Shown: positions 1 through 11,321, counted from the stretch's first letter. The stretch: DNA of 64,000 bases from Plenodomus lindquistii (GCA_025504975.1 JANUWI010000002.1:2046001-2110000), one strand, 5' to 3'. The notes: generated by a model from the sequence alone, not told the origin. Translations and numbers: made by a program.

Positions 1-302
1 AGGACGTGCTCTGCACAGCGATCTTGTCAGCAGTCTCCTTGCTGCGAAACTGGAGTGCAGATGGTGTTGAACATGGAGGTAGCGGAAGGCGTACATTGTC
101 TTGTATAGCAACCCCGACAAGGCTAGTGAGGTGAAAAGTGAAAGGTGAAAGGTGAGAGGTGAAAGGTGAAGAGTGCCAGTGTTCAAGGATACCACTAACC
201 TTTGATCACGTCCTCATCGGCGAATTTGTCGATAGACACGGCAGATTCTGATACCGAGTCACGGAGTGCAAGCAGCTCCTCGACCTTATACGCGAACGAC
301 AT
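1..302 (-). CDS. N-terminal part of a protein with an eIF4E-binding-type motif (partial)
   Basis: The first exon reads from ATG at 302 down to 200 (34 codons plus one base) and is followed by a GTTAGT donor. It begins MSFAYKVEELLALRDSVSES. The stretch YKVEELL fits the YxxxxL-phi motif by which 4E-BP/4E-T/Eap1-type proteins bind the translation factor eIF4E. The rest of the exon is acidic and serine-rich. The next exon runs off the window at base 1; two acceptors are possible (exon from 99 or from 122) and both leave an open frame, so I do not choose between them. If the motif is genuine, the product would be a cytoplasmic translational regulator, but a chance match to this short motif cannot be excluded. 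The gene is divergent to nothing nearby; its promoter must lie in 303-1211. Confidence 0.5.
126..174. repeat. GTGAAAG-type microsatellite in an intron
   Basis: About six degenerate copies of a 7-base GTGAAAG unit lie in the first intron (100-199 or 123-199) of the partial minus-strand gene. On the transcribed strand this is a CT-rich tract upstream of the 3' splice site, so it may serve as the polypyrimidine tract. Confidence 0.7.
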
Positions 303-1211
303 CGTGGGTGGCCCGTCACCCAAGGATGGCAACGCAAGCAGCTAGCCGTCACTCCAGGCAAGCGTTGGTACGTACCAAGGATTCAGGGGACCGATAATGA
401 CAGACGAAGTGAGGTGAGATGGTGTGATGCGAATATCCTGTGCCCATTAGCCATGTGTTGGTACATATGAGGCAGAAGATATGAGAGAACTGATGCAGCC
501 CATGCAAGGACAATATAGATAACAACATACCTCAAAGCTGATCAATTGGAAGTGAACGGTGAACAAGAAGCGAGCGACAGCTATCCAAGAAGCCAAAGAG
601 CAGCAATGCGAAAGAAGACGGGCCGGAACAAGAAGATGGAGACCAATGAGTGTGTTGAGGAGAAGGCTGATTCGTGCCCTGTCGATAGTTATAGCCTGCA
701 TCCTGATGCGCCTCCCCAGTGAGGAGTTGCTAGGGTCTGAGAAGGGGGAAGGTGGGCACAACATTGCGGGAAAGACGGAGAGTAAACTAGAGCTATGGCA
801 GTCGCGATGTGTGAGGTCCCTCTTGCCTCATCGTCAGAACAACATGCAGAGCCGAAAAGCTTAACACTTCAAACATATGGATTGGAAGAAAGCTACACGT
901 GCATGCAATGAACAAACGTTAATCTACTCCGTCATGGAGAACCTTTGAGATTTGAAAGGCTATGGTATAATTCGAGTAATTGAAATGCGTAGACACTGTC
1001 TGAAGTTTGGGTGAGGCTGACCGTTGCGAAGCTAGCATGAGCTTTATGAGTCGCAATCACATGCGCTTATGTCACATGTGCTGCAAACTTGACAGCTGTA
1101 AGCAAGTATACTATACACCCTCATGCAAAGCTCCGAATCCATAAGAGCCATAATCGCTGGGCATGCTTCTAAGCGGTACGAAACGACAGTTCATACCTTA
1201 CCGAAAGCACA
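303..1211. other. Intergenic: promoter of the partial gene and 3' flank of mre11
   Basis: No convincing coding sequence is seen. The open frames here are short, lack family resemblance and overlap on both strands. Position implies that the part near 303 holds the promoter of the minus-strand gene starting at 302 and the part near 1211 holds the mre11 3' UTR. Confidence 0.5.
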
Positions 1212-3592
1212 TCATCTTCTGCTCGTACGTGTGCTCCGAGCTGTAGACGCTGGTGGATCGAAGGCCTCATCATCGGATATTTCGTCGTCACTCTGAACCT
1301 TTTGTAAGCGTATACACTGTGTTTATCCAAGAATCTCACTTACGGGCTCAACAGCTTTCTTTCCCCGTGACGCCACGGGCCGTGCGGATTGACTACGTGG
1401 AGCAGGCGTTTGGGAGAAGTTCAACGTCGACTGTTTGGCTGCGACTGGCGCTTTCGCACGAGAGGTCACCGTCTTCTTGGCCGGTGATTTTGCTCGCACT
1501 GGCACTTTCGTAGCAGTCTTCTTTGTAGGCGCAGCTTTCCTGCTCGACCGAACAAATAAATCTTCCGCACTCTCCTCATCATCGTCACTGATCATCACCA
1601 CATCGTCGTCATCGTCTTCGTCTTCTTCTTCTTCCTCAACGACCTTTTTCTTCCCTCGCCCGGATTTTGGTGCGGCCGCTGCCTTCTTGGGAGCTGCAGC
1701 TGTCTGACGTGTAGTTGCTGTTGTCTTTCCACGGCCTCTCGATGCAGCTTTCTTTGATGGTATGACGGGGCCATCGTCTTCATCCTTGCCAGCCTCATCA
1801 TCGGAGCGGATTAGTGCAGCAGGTTGGTCTGCCCATGCGCCGTCAAATTCACTGTCCCAGCCATCTGGCTTTGGTTTTAGCTTGGCTTTGCGGGTCTTCT
1901 TTAGCTGTCCCGACGCAAATAGCGTCTCTAGTTGTAATCGATATTGATCCATCTCGTTGATGATCTCCTCTTCGTCGACTTCATTCGCATCCATCAAATG
2001 CTTCAATTGGCTCGTCAGGCTATCCTTGACAAACATCTCCATCGCATGCTTGTCGTCCTTGTCTACAAATTGTGTTACCGCATCTCCGAAGGAGTTCTGT
2101 GGCAATATTGTCAACGTCTGGGCGGTGAGGAACTCCTTTACTAGCTTGTCGACCTTGATAGAATCTATAGACAGTTCTGCAAGAATCTGGTCGTCCGGCA
2201 TCTCAGCATTGTTCTTGAGGGTGCCTGTGGTCCTAAGTCAGCGGTAATTGTCATAGCAGAATGTAATTAACTTACGGTTGATGATCTTCTTCTTGCGGTG
2301 GAATTGTACGACGTCATTAATGTTAGCCACTTTACCCATGAATCGATTCGAGATACGTTGAGGATTTTCGCAATGAAACTCGCCAGGTTGAGGGGCGGTG
2401 TACTCCACACGCAAGCGAACGAGAGGCAGTGGCACTTCGAGGTCGTCGCCCTTCTCACGATCGGTCTGTAATTCCAGCCAATCTCTCCTTGCTTCCTCTA
2501 TTAGGTCCTCAATTACTTGATTTAGATACTGAGTGATCTTCGCGCGGTTATCTGTGATGCGCCATATCTCCTTCTCTTTGATTTCCTTCTGTTCTGCAAG
2601 TACAATCTCCTTCATGATGAATGGCCGCACCGTCTTCAGGCGTATGTTCTCACTGGTAAATTCTTTCCCCGTAACACTCAAGATAGCGACGTGTTTAGGG
2701 ACCGCCTCGCCGGGCATGAGGGAGGTGGCAACTGAAGATCCAGGCTGTATGACATGGAAACCCATCTCAGGGTTGAACCGCGGGTCTATCAAGCACTCGT
2801 GCTCGTGGCCCCATACAACAAGGTCCATGAAATCGGGTAGGAAGTTCTCAGGGAGGTAGCTAGTCGGTGTGTGCGCGTGGTGGTTCTGATGAACGCTCAT
2901 GAGATTGAACCACTCGTCTTTCTGGGTACTTGGTTGAAAGAACTTTACGTTGCCATCTCGCCAGGTATGAAATAATCGTTCGTCGCGAACATTGCTGAGG
3001 CCATACAAGGCTAGTTTCGTCCGGCCCTTCTGTAGGAGAACTGGCTTTACGGCAATCTTGTCAACTTCTGGTGTGCGGCCGAAATAGTTGACAAATCCGG
3101 ATGCCTGAAGTAGATCGAGGGGGGAGTAAGAGCCCTCACCCGAGGGATCGTCATGATTCCCGTGGATCGCAAAGACTGGGATAGAAATGTTGATGTCTTC
3201 ATCCTCGTAATTAACATGGTCGAAGATGCCGCCAAAGTTTTCGCTTGCGTCACTGAGCATTTCTAGCTCGCATGGCTTCTCTCCAAGGCAGTTCATACGC
3301 AGCGATCGCATAACCTGATACATAGACTTCCTTGAAGGCTTGTTCTCGTGGAAAAGATCGCCAGCATGCAACACCATGTCAACATCATGCTCTTTCGCAA
3401 GGCACATCACTTCGTGGAAGGTCTTCCAGCTGTCGTCTTTGCGTTCAGCATCGCGCTCGTTGTACCCAACATGGCTGTCTGTTGCGACTAGGATACGAAT
3501 GGTGTCCGCTCCTATTGAAGCGTTAGTTTATTTGATGCGCCATCTCAAGCTGGTTGCAGACCTCGCTGTGGACCGCGTGCACGTGGCGGCAT
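1212..3592 (-). CDS. mre11: Mre11 double-strand break repair nuclease
   Basis: Mre11 is the phosphoesterase subunit of the nuclear MRX/MRN complex (with Rad50 and Nbs1/Xrs2). It trims DNA ends in recombination, meiosis and telomere care. Four exons (3592-3562, 3511-2276, 2224-1344, 1292-1212; introns of 50, 51 and 51 bp) join to 2,229 nt, 742 residues, a normal fungal length. The metal-binding motifs are all present: DSHVG (22-26), HAGD (59-62), GNHDD (128-132), HQNH (218-221) and GHEH (245-248). The C-terminal third has K/R/A-rich stretches and an acidic run coded by a TCG/TCT-type microsatellite near 1595-1640. The start is chosen because the 31-nt first exon splices in frame to TIRILVATDSHVG. 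Without splicing at 1343 the protein would end after ten extra residues; with it, a conserved-looking SDDE...TRTSRR tail is gained. It is divergent from the S19 gene. Confidence 0.93.
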
Positions 3593-3872
3593 GACTGGCA
3601 CTTGGGTAGCAATTGCGGGGGCAAAAGCCCGCGTATTTCGCAAACGATGGAACGTAAATGACCCAGGGTTCGCAATGTTGTGCGTGTCTTAAAGCTATAC
3701 GACAATGTGTTTGTTTCCCACCAGTAAGTGGTTCCAAGGTCGGCACTCGCGTCGCGCTTTCCGTTTGTCTGTTTGTCGTTAGCGTCACCTACGCGTGCCA
3801 CGGTCTCACGTGTCTTTAAAGTCGGGATCTCAAAATCGTTCACCGACCTCATCAATCACGTCGTCAGTCGCA
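3593..3872. promoter_or_regulatory. Shared divergent promoter of mre11 and the mitochondrial S19 gene
   Basis: Only 280 bp separate the start codon of mre11 (minus) from that of the S19 gene (plus), so both promoters must lie here. No clear TATA box is seen. I infer bidirectional control from spacing alone. Confidence 0.6.
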
Positions 3873-4336
3873 ATGTTGCCCACACGAGCGCTGTGCGCCC
3901 GATCGGTCTGGAAAGGTGAGTCTACGGAGCACAGGAGAAATCAAGCGCTTAACAAGACCGCGTGCGCTAATTCTTCGAGTCAGGTCCCAACATTGTTCCG
4001 TAAATCGCAACCTCAACGATTACGCCCGGTTTCCACTGATCAGGACAGTCTACCCATCGTACAAAAAAAGGCGGGTGAACGAGTACCGCCGATCAAGACG
4101 CAAGCACGCTCCGCGACCATTCTGCCAACCTTCGTCGGCTTCAAGTTCCAGATACACAATGGCAAGAACTACATGGATCTGACGATAACGGAAGACATGG
4201 TAGGCCACAAGTTGGGAGAATTCGCACCGTACGTAGGCCCATTGCAAGTGCTTCGATTTCGAGCGTCACATTATGTTCACACCGTATTTGCAGCACTAGG
4301 AAGCAGTTCACGTACAAGCAGACGAAGAACAAGTAA
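3873..4336 (+). CDS. rsm19: Mitochondrial small-subunit ribosomal protein S19 (uS19m)
   Basis: The product is the uS19 protein of the mitochondrial ribosome small-subunit head. Four exons (3873-3915, 3984-3999, 4049-4228, 4294-4336) join to 282 nt, 93 residues, the usual size for fungal Rsm19. The spliced protein contains SVWKGPNIVP, then PTFVGFKFQIHNGKNY, VGHKLGEFAPTRKQF and a basic end KQTKNK, all typical of the S19 fold. The second exon is only 16 nt; it is required because reading through GTAAAT at 4000 meets a stop at once, and splicing to 4049 restores the conserved PLPIV stretch. Introns are 68, 49 and 65 bp. The gene is divergent to mre11 and convergent with taf10, with a 239-bp spacer. 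Confidence 0.9.
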
Positions 4337-4575
4337 AGGTCCCGGCCGCCAGAGCATCTGCCAGGTGTTTGGGTATCATGGACGATTACCTAGAAGCTAT
4401 AAGCTACACTGTTGCAGTGCATTCACGAGCATTCCTGGTTTTCTAGATGTATGCTAGTGATACGATGATTTGTGCCGATGCGCCTTGACATTCCAACGCC
4501 GTAGATGCATGTTAAAACCCCCTGTACGCCTGATACCGTAAGATCAATCCGACCGAAGAGAGACTTGACAGCGTC
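4337..4575. terminator. Convergent 3' spacer between rsm19 and taf10
   Basis: The two genes converge across 239 bp, which must hold both 3' UTRs and polyadenylation sites. No canonical AATAAA is obvious on either strand. Confidence 0.4.
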
Positions 4576-5300
4576 TCACCGATAGAATTCACCCCGTTTG
4601 ATGTTGACACCGTACTCGCCGACGGCCATGCCCAGGTCTTCCATGGTTAGAACTGTTCGGCCTTGACTACCACCCTGACCACCACCACCGTAACCTGGTC
4701 TTTGGATGCCAAGATTGTAGTCTTTGGCCTTTGCACCACTGTCTTTCCCGCCTTGAGTGCCACCGGGAGCAGCGGCGCCAGGCGGCCCGCTCGCGCCCCC
4801 CATTCCGCCCATGGGGTTATTACTTGTAGTGTTGGAAGATCGTATGCGGGAGAACTGGTATGCGTCGGCCGCAATATCTGCAATAAACTTCTGCGTTGCA
4901 AGAGCGAGGAGACGAGCGAGGTGGGGGGATGTCTGCGGGGGTGGTGGCAGACCGGCACGCGTCAGGTAATAGTTCGTAACTGCATCGGGTATCTGTCCAC
5001 TTGATTAGCGTGTGCCACCTCCAAGACGAGACTGGGCTTGCTCACGATGGGCGCATATTCGTCCATCTTACCCAGAAACTCTCGTAACGTGGCATCCTTC
5101 TTCGCCGGTATCCGCGCTTCAAACGCGACCGTCTCGTCTGTGACGCCGTTTACTGCAGCCGGCTCTTCATCATTCGCGCCGTCCAGGTTCATGGCGTCAG
5201 CTTGCGGCGCGTCATGGTTGATCTCGTCCTCCACGGTGGCGTCAAGCTCCTCGTTCACTTCCATGACTGTATCTGGTGGTTGGCTTGTGTTGTCTGCCAT
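4576..5300 (-). CDS. taf10: TFIID/SAGA subunit TAF10
   Basis: TAF10 is a histone-fold subunit shared by TFIID and SAGA and acts in nuclear RNA polymerase II initiation. Two exons (5300-5046 and 4992-4576) with a 53-bp intron (GTGAGC donor, GCTAATC branch, GACAG acceptor) join to 672 nt, 223 residues. The N-terminal 65 residues are acidic and disordered. The histone-fold region follows: LREFLGKMDEYAP, then after the splice IPDAVTNYYLTRAG, then LALATQKFIADIAADAYQ. A Gly/Pro-rich linker leads to the end TMEDLGMAVGEYGVNIKRGEFY, which is typical of fungal TAF10. Retaining the intron would break the conserved API-IPDAV junction, which is why it is spliced here. The gene overlaps nothing and is convergent with rsm19. 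Confidence 0.92.
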
Positions 5301-5315
5301 GATGGTGCGATCTCT

Positions 5316-6249
5316 TTACAGGGTGAGGTCTGGTACGCGTGCGCGAGAGATGATGTGGGGTTGGTTGCGGAGACAGAGCGGGAGTGAGTGAACGCGGCGG
5401 ATGCCAAGCCAGGATATGCGGCTAGTGATCATTAGCCAATCGGCAGAGGCGCGAGTCACAAACGCTTCCCCGTTTGCAAACGACATTGTTCTTATCTTGT
5501 CTAATGACCATTTCTTAAACTTGTATTGTAGCAAGGAGATGGCCAAGATAAGCAAAGCTGGCTGTATGCGATATTGAATACAAGAAGGACACGCCCATGG
5601 TATACAGGTAATGTAAAGAGCTGACCGAGAGCTATTGCCTGGACCTACGGCTTTGCCGATTTCAATGAACAACGTTCCAGTAGTCGGGAACTTGGACTGA
5701 GCGAGCTCCTTCGTAAATTGGTGGTAGATGTCGCGATGTAGGTCGGCATTTGGCCTGGATGTTTCCTGATCGCGAGGCCCCAAGTGCAATTTGCCATGGG
5801 TATAGTGTCGGTCTGCAGCCATGAGATCTATAATTTCTGGCTCTTTGTTATCAAAATGGTACTGCTCAGGTCTGGCACCAATCGCAGGTGATGACTTTAG
5901 TAAGTAGCAGATCAAGGCTCCACACAGTAGTTTTCCACGGGTTTCTGAAACATATGGCATTGGGCTCATTCTTTAGCCAGGTACGCGTTATAGGACTAAG
6001 ACTATCAAGGCAATACACGACGCCGCACGAGCATCTGTAAGCATAGAGGCCATCGCGAGCTTGCTTCCTGTGCTGATGAGTTTTGCATTTACTAGCGTTC
6101 TCGCTTGGGGTCTCGAAGCGTACAGATTCTGACAACGACCCGGCTACCAGATTTTGTATGCTACTTTTGAAACATTCTGCCCTCTGCAGCAATGTCCTGC
6201 CACCAGGATCATTGCGAATAGATGGCTCAGGAACATGTGAGCATAGCAT
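5316..6249 (-). other. Doubtful hypothetical coding region
   Basis: Two overlapping minus-strand open frames (6249-5866 and 5969-5316) together cover this stretch. The middle part, roughly 5890-5640, has coding-like composition (residues such as EPEIIDLMAADRHYTHGKLHLG), but I recognise no domain and cannot find splice sites that make a single clean protein. It could be a lineage-specific gene, a decayed gene or chance. No function is proposed. Confidence 0.22.
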
Positions 6250-6278
6250 GTTGCAGTGCAGCTTTGTAATGCGTCAAA

Positions 6279-6319
6279 TACTCGCGCAACCCGCCAACCC
6301 TTCCGGGGTTGCGCGAGTA
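6279..6319. repeat. Perfect 14-bp inverted repeat (hairpin)
   Basis: The left arm TACTCGCGCAACCC (6279-6292) and right arm GGGTTGCGCGAGTA (6306-6319) are exact reverse complements around a 13-nt loop. The stem is GC-rich and lies in a gene-free interval. Confidence 0.85.
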
Positions 6320-7474
6320 GCCTGAGCCTCTGCATGCTTCACACGAGTTCTGGATGCATGGATGGGCCAATGGCGCATTTGACGCGCACCGAGATATATT
6401 GTAACACTTTGCGATATTAGGCAAACGCACGTGAATGACAGTATACTCCCCGGTCTTCTCATGGCGAATCAAGAACACACAGGCCACTCCTGTTGGCTAC
6501 CTACTGTCAGGTCATGGTATAGGTGACGACTGCGTGAGTAAGAAAAGCAAAGATTGTCTCACTCAAACGTTCAGGAACACGGCATGCCACGTCGCAGAAG
6601 TATACTGTAGTCCAATTGCTCCGATACATGATACAGCGCGCAGCTGATACGCCCGTCCACGCTCGGCAGGATCCGGAAGGTCAATGGCCGCGGTTCCGTT
6701 ATCCCGGCAGCAAGTAAGCATGTCGCTCGTCCATGTCCCGAACCGTCGAGGCAGGTGCCGTCAGCAATTTTCAGTAAGGCGCCGATGTACTGTGACAGTA
6801 CAGTCTGGCGTCAAGTGGCTGGTAGTTGGGCGCCATTCAATGTACAGGCATGATTTCCAAAAGCCGCCCGACGGGCAATGAGGGGTCGATGAGACGTCAT
6901 CGCAACAGCTGCAATGGCGGGCACCATTCTCATGGACGGCAGTGGGCAGAGAGACATCCTATGTACGGGCAGCACAGTGCACACCAAGCAGAAGCGCCCA
7001 GCTGGCAGCTGTGCTCTAGGTCGGCCAAAGCGCTCAGCATGACAGGCCAGCTGTGTCGCAGTAGTGCCCTCGGGCGAGGGCAGGTGAATTGGCTGCCGAG
7101 TGCGGGCGGGCCAGATTGAGCCGTCGAAAAAATTGCGCTTGCACTTGATATGACCTCGTCTTGAACCTGCGCTTGTACACCCTTCCCGCACAAACGATTG
7201 TCAATATTCTCTGGTCTCCGGTCTGCCTCGAGTCCACAGCCCTCGACTGTCCGCCGCCGCCACAGCAGCCCCGTCCGCAGTTGCCTGCCCGTCAGACGCC
7301 TGTGTCCGCGACCCTCGTGTGTGCCTGGAGCCCGCCGTCACCTCCGCCCGCGGTACCCATTGCAACCTCGCCCGCACCCACGCCCACCAAGCGCCCACGA
7401 GCGACTGCCTGCGCCCTCGCCGCGAGCCAGCTGCTTCCAGTCTGCCCGCCCGTCTGCCCCGACTCGTCTCAGAG
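6320..7474. other. Gene-free interval and probable 5' leader of the La-motif gene
   Basis: No gene is recognised. From about 7200 the plus strand becomes strongly C-rich and poor in G, as in fungal pyrimidine-rich promoters and leaders. With the spliceable intron at 7475, this suggests the transcript of the La-motif gene starts somewhere in the 7.15-7.4 kb region. Confidence 0.35.
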
Positions 7475-7844
7475 GTGAGTCCCGCACACGTTGCCGCCCA
7501 CGCCGCCGCCGCCCGCCTGCTCCGCGCCCCGCGTGTTTGTGGAGCTTCACACACTGCGCTGCTCTCGCCTTCCGCTTTGGTGCTGGTCCAGGACAAGCTC
7601 CTGGGGCTGTTTGCCCCAGTCATCTGCGCAGCACAGCACATCACCAACAGCACCGCACAGCCGAGCACCCAGACACACGAGGGCCGCCGTGCGCTCCCAA
7701 GCACTCCACTCCTTCACGCCCTCGTCTTCCCCGCCGCACAAGTCATAGTTTTATATCAGTCTTCCCTTGCCACAACTCTGCCTGCCGCCAACAACAAATT
7801 TTTTCTGCGCGCACGAGCAGCCCCGCTAACGTCTGTCATTACAG
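7475..7844 (+). promoter_or_regulatory. Probable 5'-UTR intron of the La-motif gene
   Basis: A strong donor (GAG then GTGAGT at 7475) pairs with a textbook fungal 3' splice region: CTAAC branch at about 7826-7830 and ACAG at 7841-7844. It lies about 340 bp before the ATG at 8181, with no coding frame linking it, so it would sit in the 5' UTR. Confidence 0.5.
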
Positions 7845-8180
7845 TTCGCGACCAGACATTCCACTCGCCGGACCGCCCTCCGAGTCCTTCACCCTCCCCA
7901 TCACCGCCGGCTCTCTCAAGCTAGAGCCACTCGCCAGGCATTCTCCTGTTTCTGCACGCAACCCGTCAGAAACTCTTCACAGGCCCACGTGTGATTCGCC
8001 AGCGCAACTCCTTGGTAGCAGATCAGGGCACTACGTGCGGGGAGGTTACCAGTCACCTCTCCGGACATATAAGCGTCAGCACGTGTGTTGGCCAGCTTAG
8101 GATAGCAATCCCATCCGGGATCACGAGCGTCTTCTCCACACCAACCACCGGGATCATCGTTGAGCAATATACCCGATACC

Positions 8181-10874
8181 ATGGCAACCACGTTTTCATA
8201 TGCGCAAGCCGCAAAGGGCGTCGCTGCACCTCCAAGCACCACCAAGCCCATTTCTACTTCCACCACTCCGGTCAAAGATGCCGCCAATGCATCCGTACAG
8301 GATGCCAACGCCACGGCGAGAAGCTGGGCTGAGGACGTTGAGACTGAGTCACGACCCGATCAGCCTTCACAACCCCGCGAGCCCCGCTCCCAGAGCTCGA
8401 GCTCGAATGCCGCCAGGGTTTCGCGCTCCGTAGATACGTCCAGTGTATCGTCACCCGATCTTGGCGCCTCCTCGTCTTCCACGGTCACCAAGGACGACGA
8501 CGTCTCGTCAATACCCAACACTTCGTCTGAGTCGACGTGGGACAACAAGTCGCAGGCTTCGACCTCTGTCGAAAAAGCTGCCGAGCCAGCCGAGAAGACC
8601 ACCGAGAAAGTAAAAAAGGGGAAGAACGCTATCGCTAAACCTTTACAAGAGGCCCCTCCCCCGGCCGTGAATATCTGGAAGATGCGTGCGGATGAGCTGA
8701 AAGCCAAGGTTAAGACCAGTTCCGCACCTGCTACGAACGGATACCATGCCTCCACAGCCATGCCCTCGAAGAAGAGTGATTCGGCAGCCCAGGACAAATA
8801 TGTAGCAGATAGGAATAGGGCCCGTGACGATACCAGCTCGGGTCGCAAAGAATTTAGAGGCGAAACTGAGGTCCGAAAAGGCACCAAGGGGAGAGGTCCC
8901 GAGAAAGAAACGAAGGCGGCGGCAGGTGTTCTACCTCCACCACCTACTCGTGACCAAGAGTCGTGGCCAACACCAGATATTGCTATCGACGAGGATCGTA
9001 AAAAGGCTCAAGAGAAGGGTGAAAAACCCGAGAGAGACCGTAAGGACGGTCTTTCCTCAGGTAAGCATGAATGGGTGAAGGTTCCATACACACCCTCTGT
9101 GGTCTTCAATACGCCATTACCAAGTGCTGCGAACGCCCGTAGGGGTGGACGACCAGGAGGCCGAGGCGGAGCGCAGAATGGTGGCAGGCTCACAGCTTCG
9201 CTGACCAACGGTGCCATGCATACCGAGAAAGATGGATCAGAATCTGACTCCGCACCTAGCGGGGAGCAGGCGAAACGAGAGCGACACGATGGAGCTGCTC
9301 CGCATGACGTATCTCCCAAACCGAAGCGGAACGGCAACATCGCCTCCACTCTGAACCCTGAAGCGCCCGCCGTGAATGGAGAAGTAAGAAACAAGCCCGT
9401 TGGACCTGTCACCTCTGAAGCAGATTCCCAAGTCCGAGGCAACTCGGAATCTACCCCATTCTCGGGTCATAGCAGCTCCAATTCTCGTATATATGCTGGT
9501 AGGCCCAACAAAGCCCGGCGTGGTGACTTCTCTGGCGCTGGAGAGCGCAGGCGCGACGACGGCGGATCGCCCACGAAGGATAACACCTGCGAAGAGCGCC
9601 GTCCGTCTGCAGCGACGCATACGGATCTAGCTGGAGATGGTGAGCGACGAGGCCCGTTTCATCACCAGGATGGACCTAATGGGCACCATTCCAAACAAGG
9701 AAGGTTTGCTTCCTTCTCTGGTGGCCGAGGAGACCGTGGCCGTGGTGGCCGTGGCACGAGGTCAAGCTACCCCAACGGCAATCAGTACATGAACGGCCAT
9801 CAGTCGATGCAGTCATCGTCGAGTTTCTCGATGGGACCGCGCTCGCCAACTGTTTTCAACCCAGAGAACAGCAGCTTTTTCTCGCAGTCTCAGGGCAAAT
9901 ACAACCGCAACGCTCATCGGTCACAGTCGATGACGACTACGGACTCATACCGCTTTCCACCCTACCAGAATGGTTCAGCTGCTCCAATGCAAGGCTATCC
10001 AGTGTACGACTATGGTATGATGCCGCCAATGAGTCCATTGGCTTTCAACGGCTACGGTGTTGATCAATTTGCGCTTTTCAACATGATTACTACTCAGGTG
10101 TAAGTTCTGCGTTGCCATCGAGTATCACAATTCTAACGTCTATATACTAGTGAATACTACTTCTCCATCGACAACTTGCTAAAAGATATGTATCTCCGCC
10201 GCCACATGGACTCTCAAGGATTCGTTTCATTGGAATTCATTGCCGGATTCAACCGTATCAAGAACTTATCTACAGACTTGGAACTCATTAAGCTTGTTTG
10301 CCAACAGTCTGGCGATGTTGAGTACCGCACTAGCGAGAATGGCCAGGATCGATTACGTCGGCGTGATGGTTGGGCCCAGTGGGTGCTAAAAATGGAAGAG
10401 CGTGACGAATCAGCGCGCAATGACGGCCCTAAAGAACTACACCAACCTCCTGTTCCCCGGCCTGCGGGATTTGAGCAGCCAGTCCCGTTTCACAATCCAT
10501 ACAGTAATGAGGGCGCCTTCGCTCATACAAATGGTCCAACGAGCGTATCACAAGATATCCCGGTATCTACCTCGACGGAGGGCCAAAACGGAACCACTGA
10601 GTTGCAAGAGGGCACCGTCACTTCCAACGAGCGTCCGATCGAGGAATTGATAAAGGCTGTGAGTGGAGTAACCTATTCCTTTCCCGATGCGCACTTGGGA
10701 AGCTTGACATTTCCTAGCCGCAAGCAAAGCGTGCCGGGACAATCAGGTTTCCCCTTTCATGAATGTAGAACTCTTCCTAACGGTTCCGCTTATAGTAAAC
10801 TCGACGCGTACGATGAGACCGGGCATGTTGGATTTGAAAGGAGCGTCGGTGATACAACTCGTGTTATTGGGTAA
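8181..10874 (+). CDS. La-motif (LARP/Sro9-like) RNA-binding protein
   Basis: The product is a cytoplasmic mRNA-binding protein of the LARP1/Sro9-Slf1 type, expected to act in translation and mRNA stability. Exons 8181-10099 and 10151-10874 (51-bp intron) give 880 residues. The start is ATG at 8181 in an ACCATGG context; the frame extends 7 codons further up only through a TTG. The N-terminal 600 residues are disordered and charged. They include a WPTPDIAIDEDRKKA stretch, a PAM2-like STLNPEAPAV (about residue 390) and an RGG box (GGRGDRGRGGRGTR, about residues 514-527). The La motif runs from about 629 to 714: VEYYFSIDNLLKDMYLRRHMDS..GFNRIKNL. The splice falls inside it and restores TTQ-VEYYF. 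The frame ends soon after GHVGFERSVGDTTRVIG, short of the C-terminal module found in relatives, which lies downstream in broken form. Confidence 0.85.
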
Positions 10875-11321
10875 ATGCACCTTAGTGATGCATAATGCAT
10901 GCCAATGAACACGTAAGTGTTGGCTGACGATCTGAGCAGTGTCGATGCCATGACAACACAGCGCTGACAAAGTGTCACGAACCTTTCAACTGCATCCGCA
11001 GCGGGTCAATTTCACTGGGTCATGGACCGAGTTTATCCCGTCTGTTCGAATTCCTACGCCTCTGCACACGAATTATACCACAATGTCCGTCTGATCACTC
11101 CTTGGCAGCGCCAGAACACTGCTCTGGGCACTACCACTCATATTTTGGACTTTTCCTACCAGTTCTGGTCCTGCATTCTCATCCGACACTTCAAAACCTG
11201 AATGTACGACGAATTCCACCACGTTGCTCTAGAAGACTCGTTCCGCGCGAAAATCGATGTTGGAATTTTATATCTGATTCAATTTTACCCGGGAAACCTC
11301 AGTCATGGCCGCACAGCTTGA
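10871..11321 (+). pseudogene. Broken C-terminal module of the La-motif gene
   Basis: If GTAAAT at 10871 is spliced to TCTGAGCAG ending at 10939, the La-protein frame continues to 11321 with only two interruptions, TGA at 10965-10967 and TGA at 11199-11201. The read-through text has the order seen in ascomycete relatives: FHWVMDRVYPV, then a charged stretch, SYQFWSCILIRHFK, MYDEFHHVALED and ILYLIQFY. These resemble the family's HWVKDR..PV, LYQFWSHFLIRNFN, MYDEF and LVKFY motifs, recalled from general knowledge of the family. Each TGA is one C-to-T change from CGA (Arg). The module is degraded at several conserved residues, so loss of function is more likely than a sequencing error, but either is possible. 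Confidence 0.6.

Noticed and set aside
559..864. 101-codon plus-strand frame and its antisense partner at 447-764
   Set aside because: Overlapping frames on both strands, no domain, no splice logic; most likely non-coding.
8160..8180. Upstream extension of the La-motif protein by seven codons
   Set aside because: The first codon is TTG; the ATG at 8181 in an ACCATGG context is the better start.
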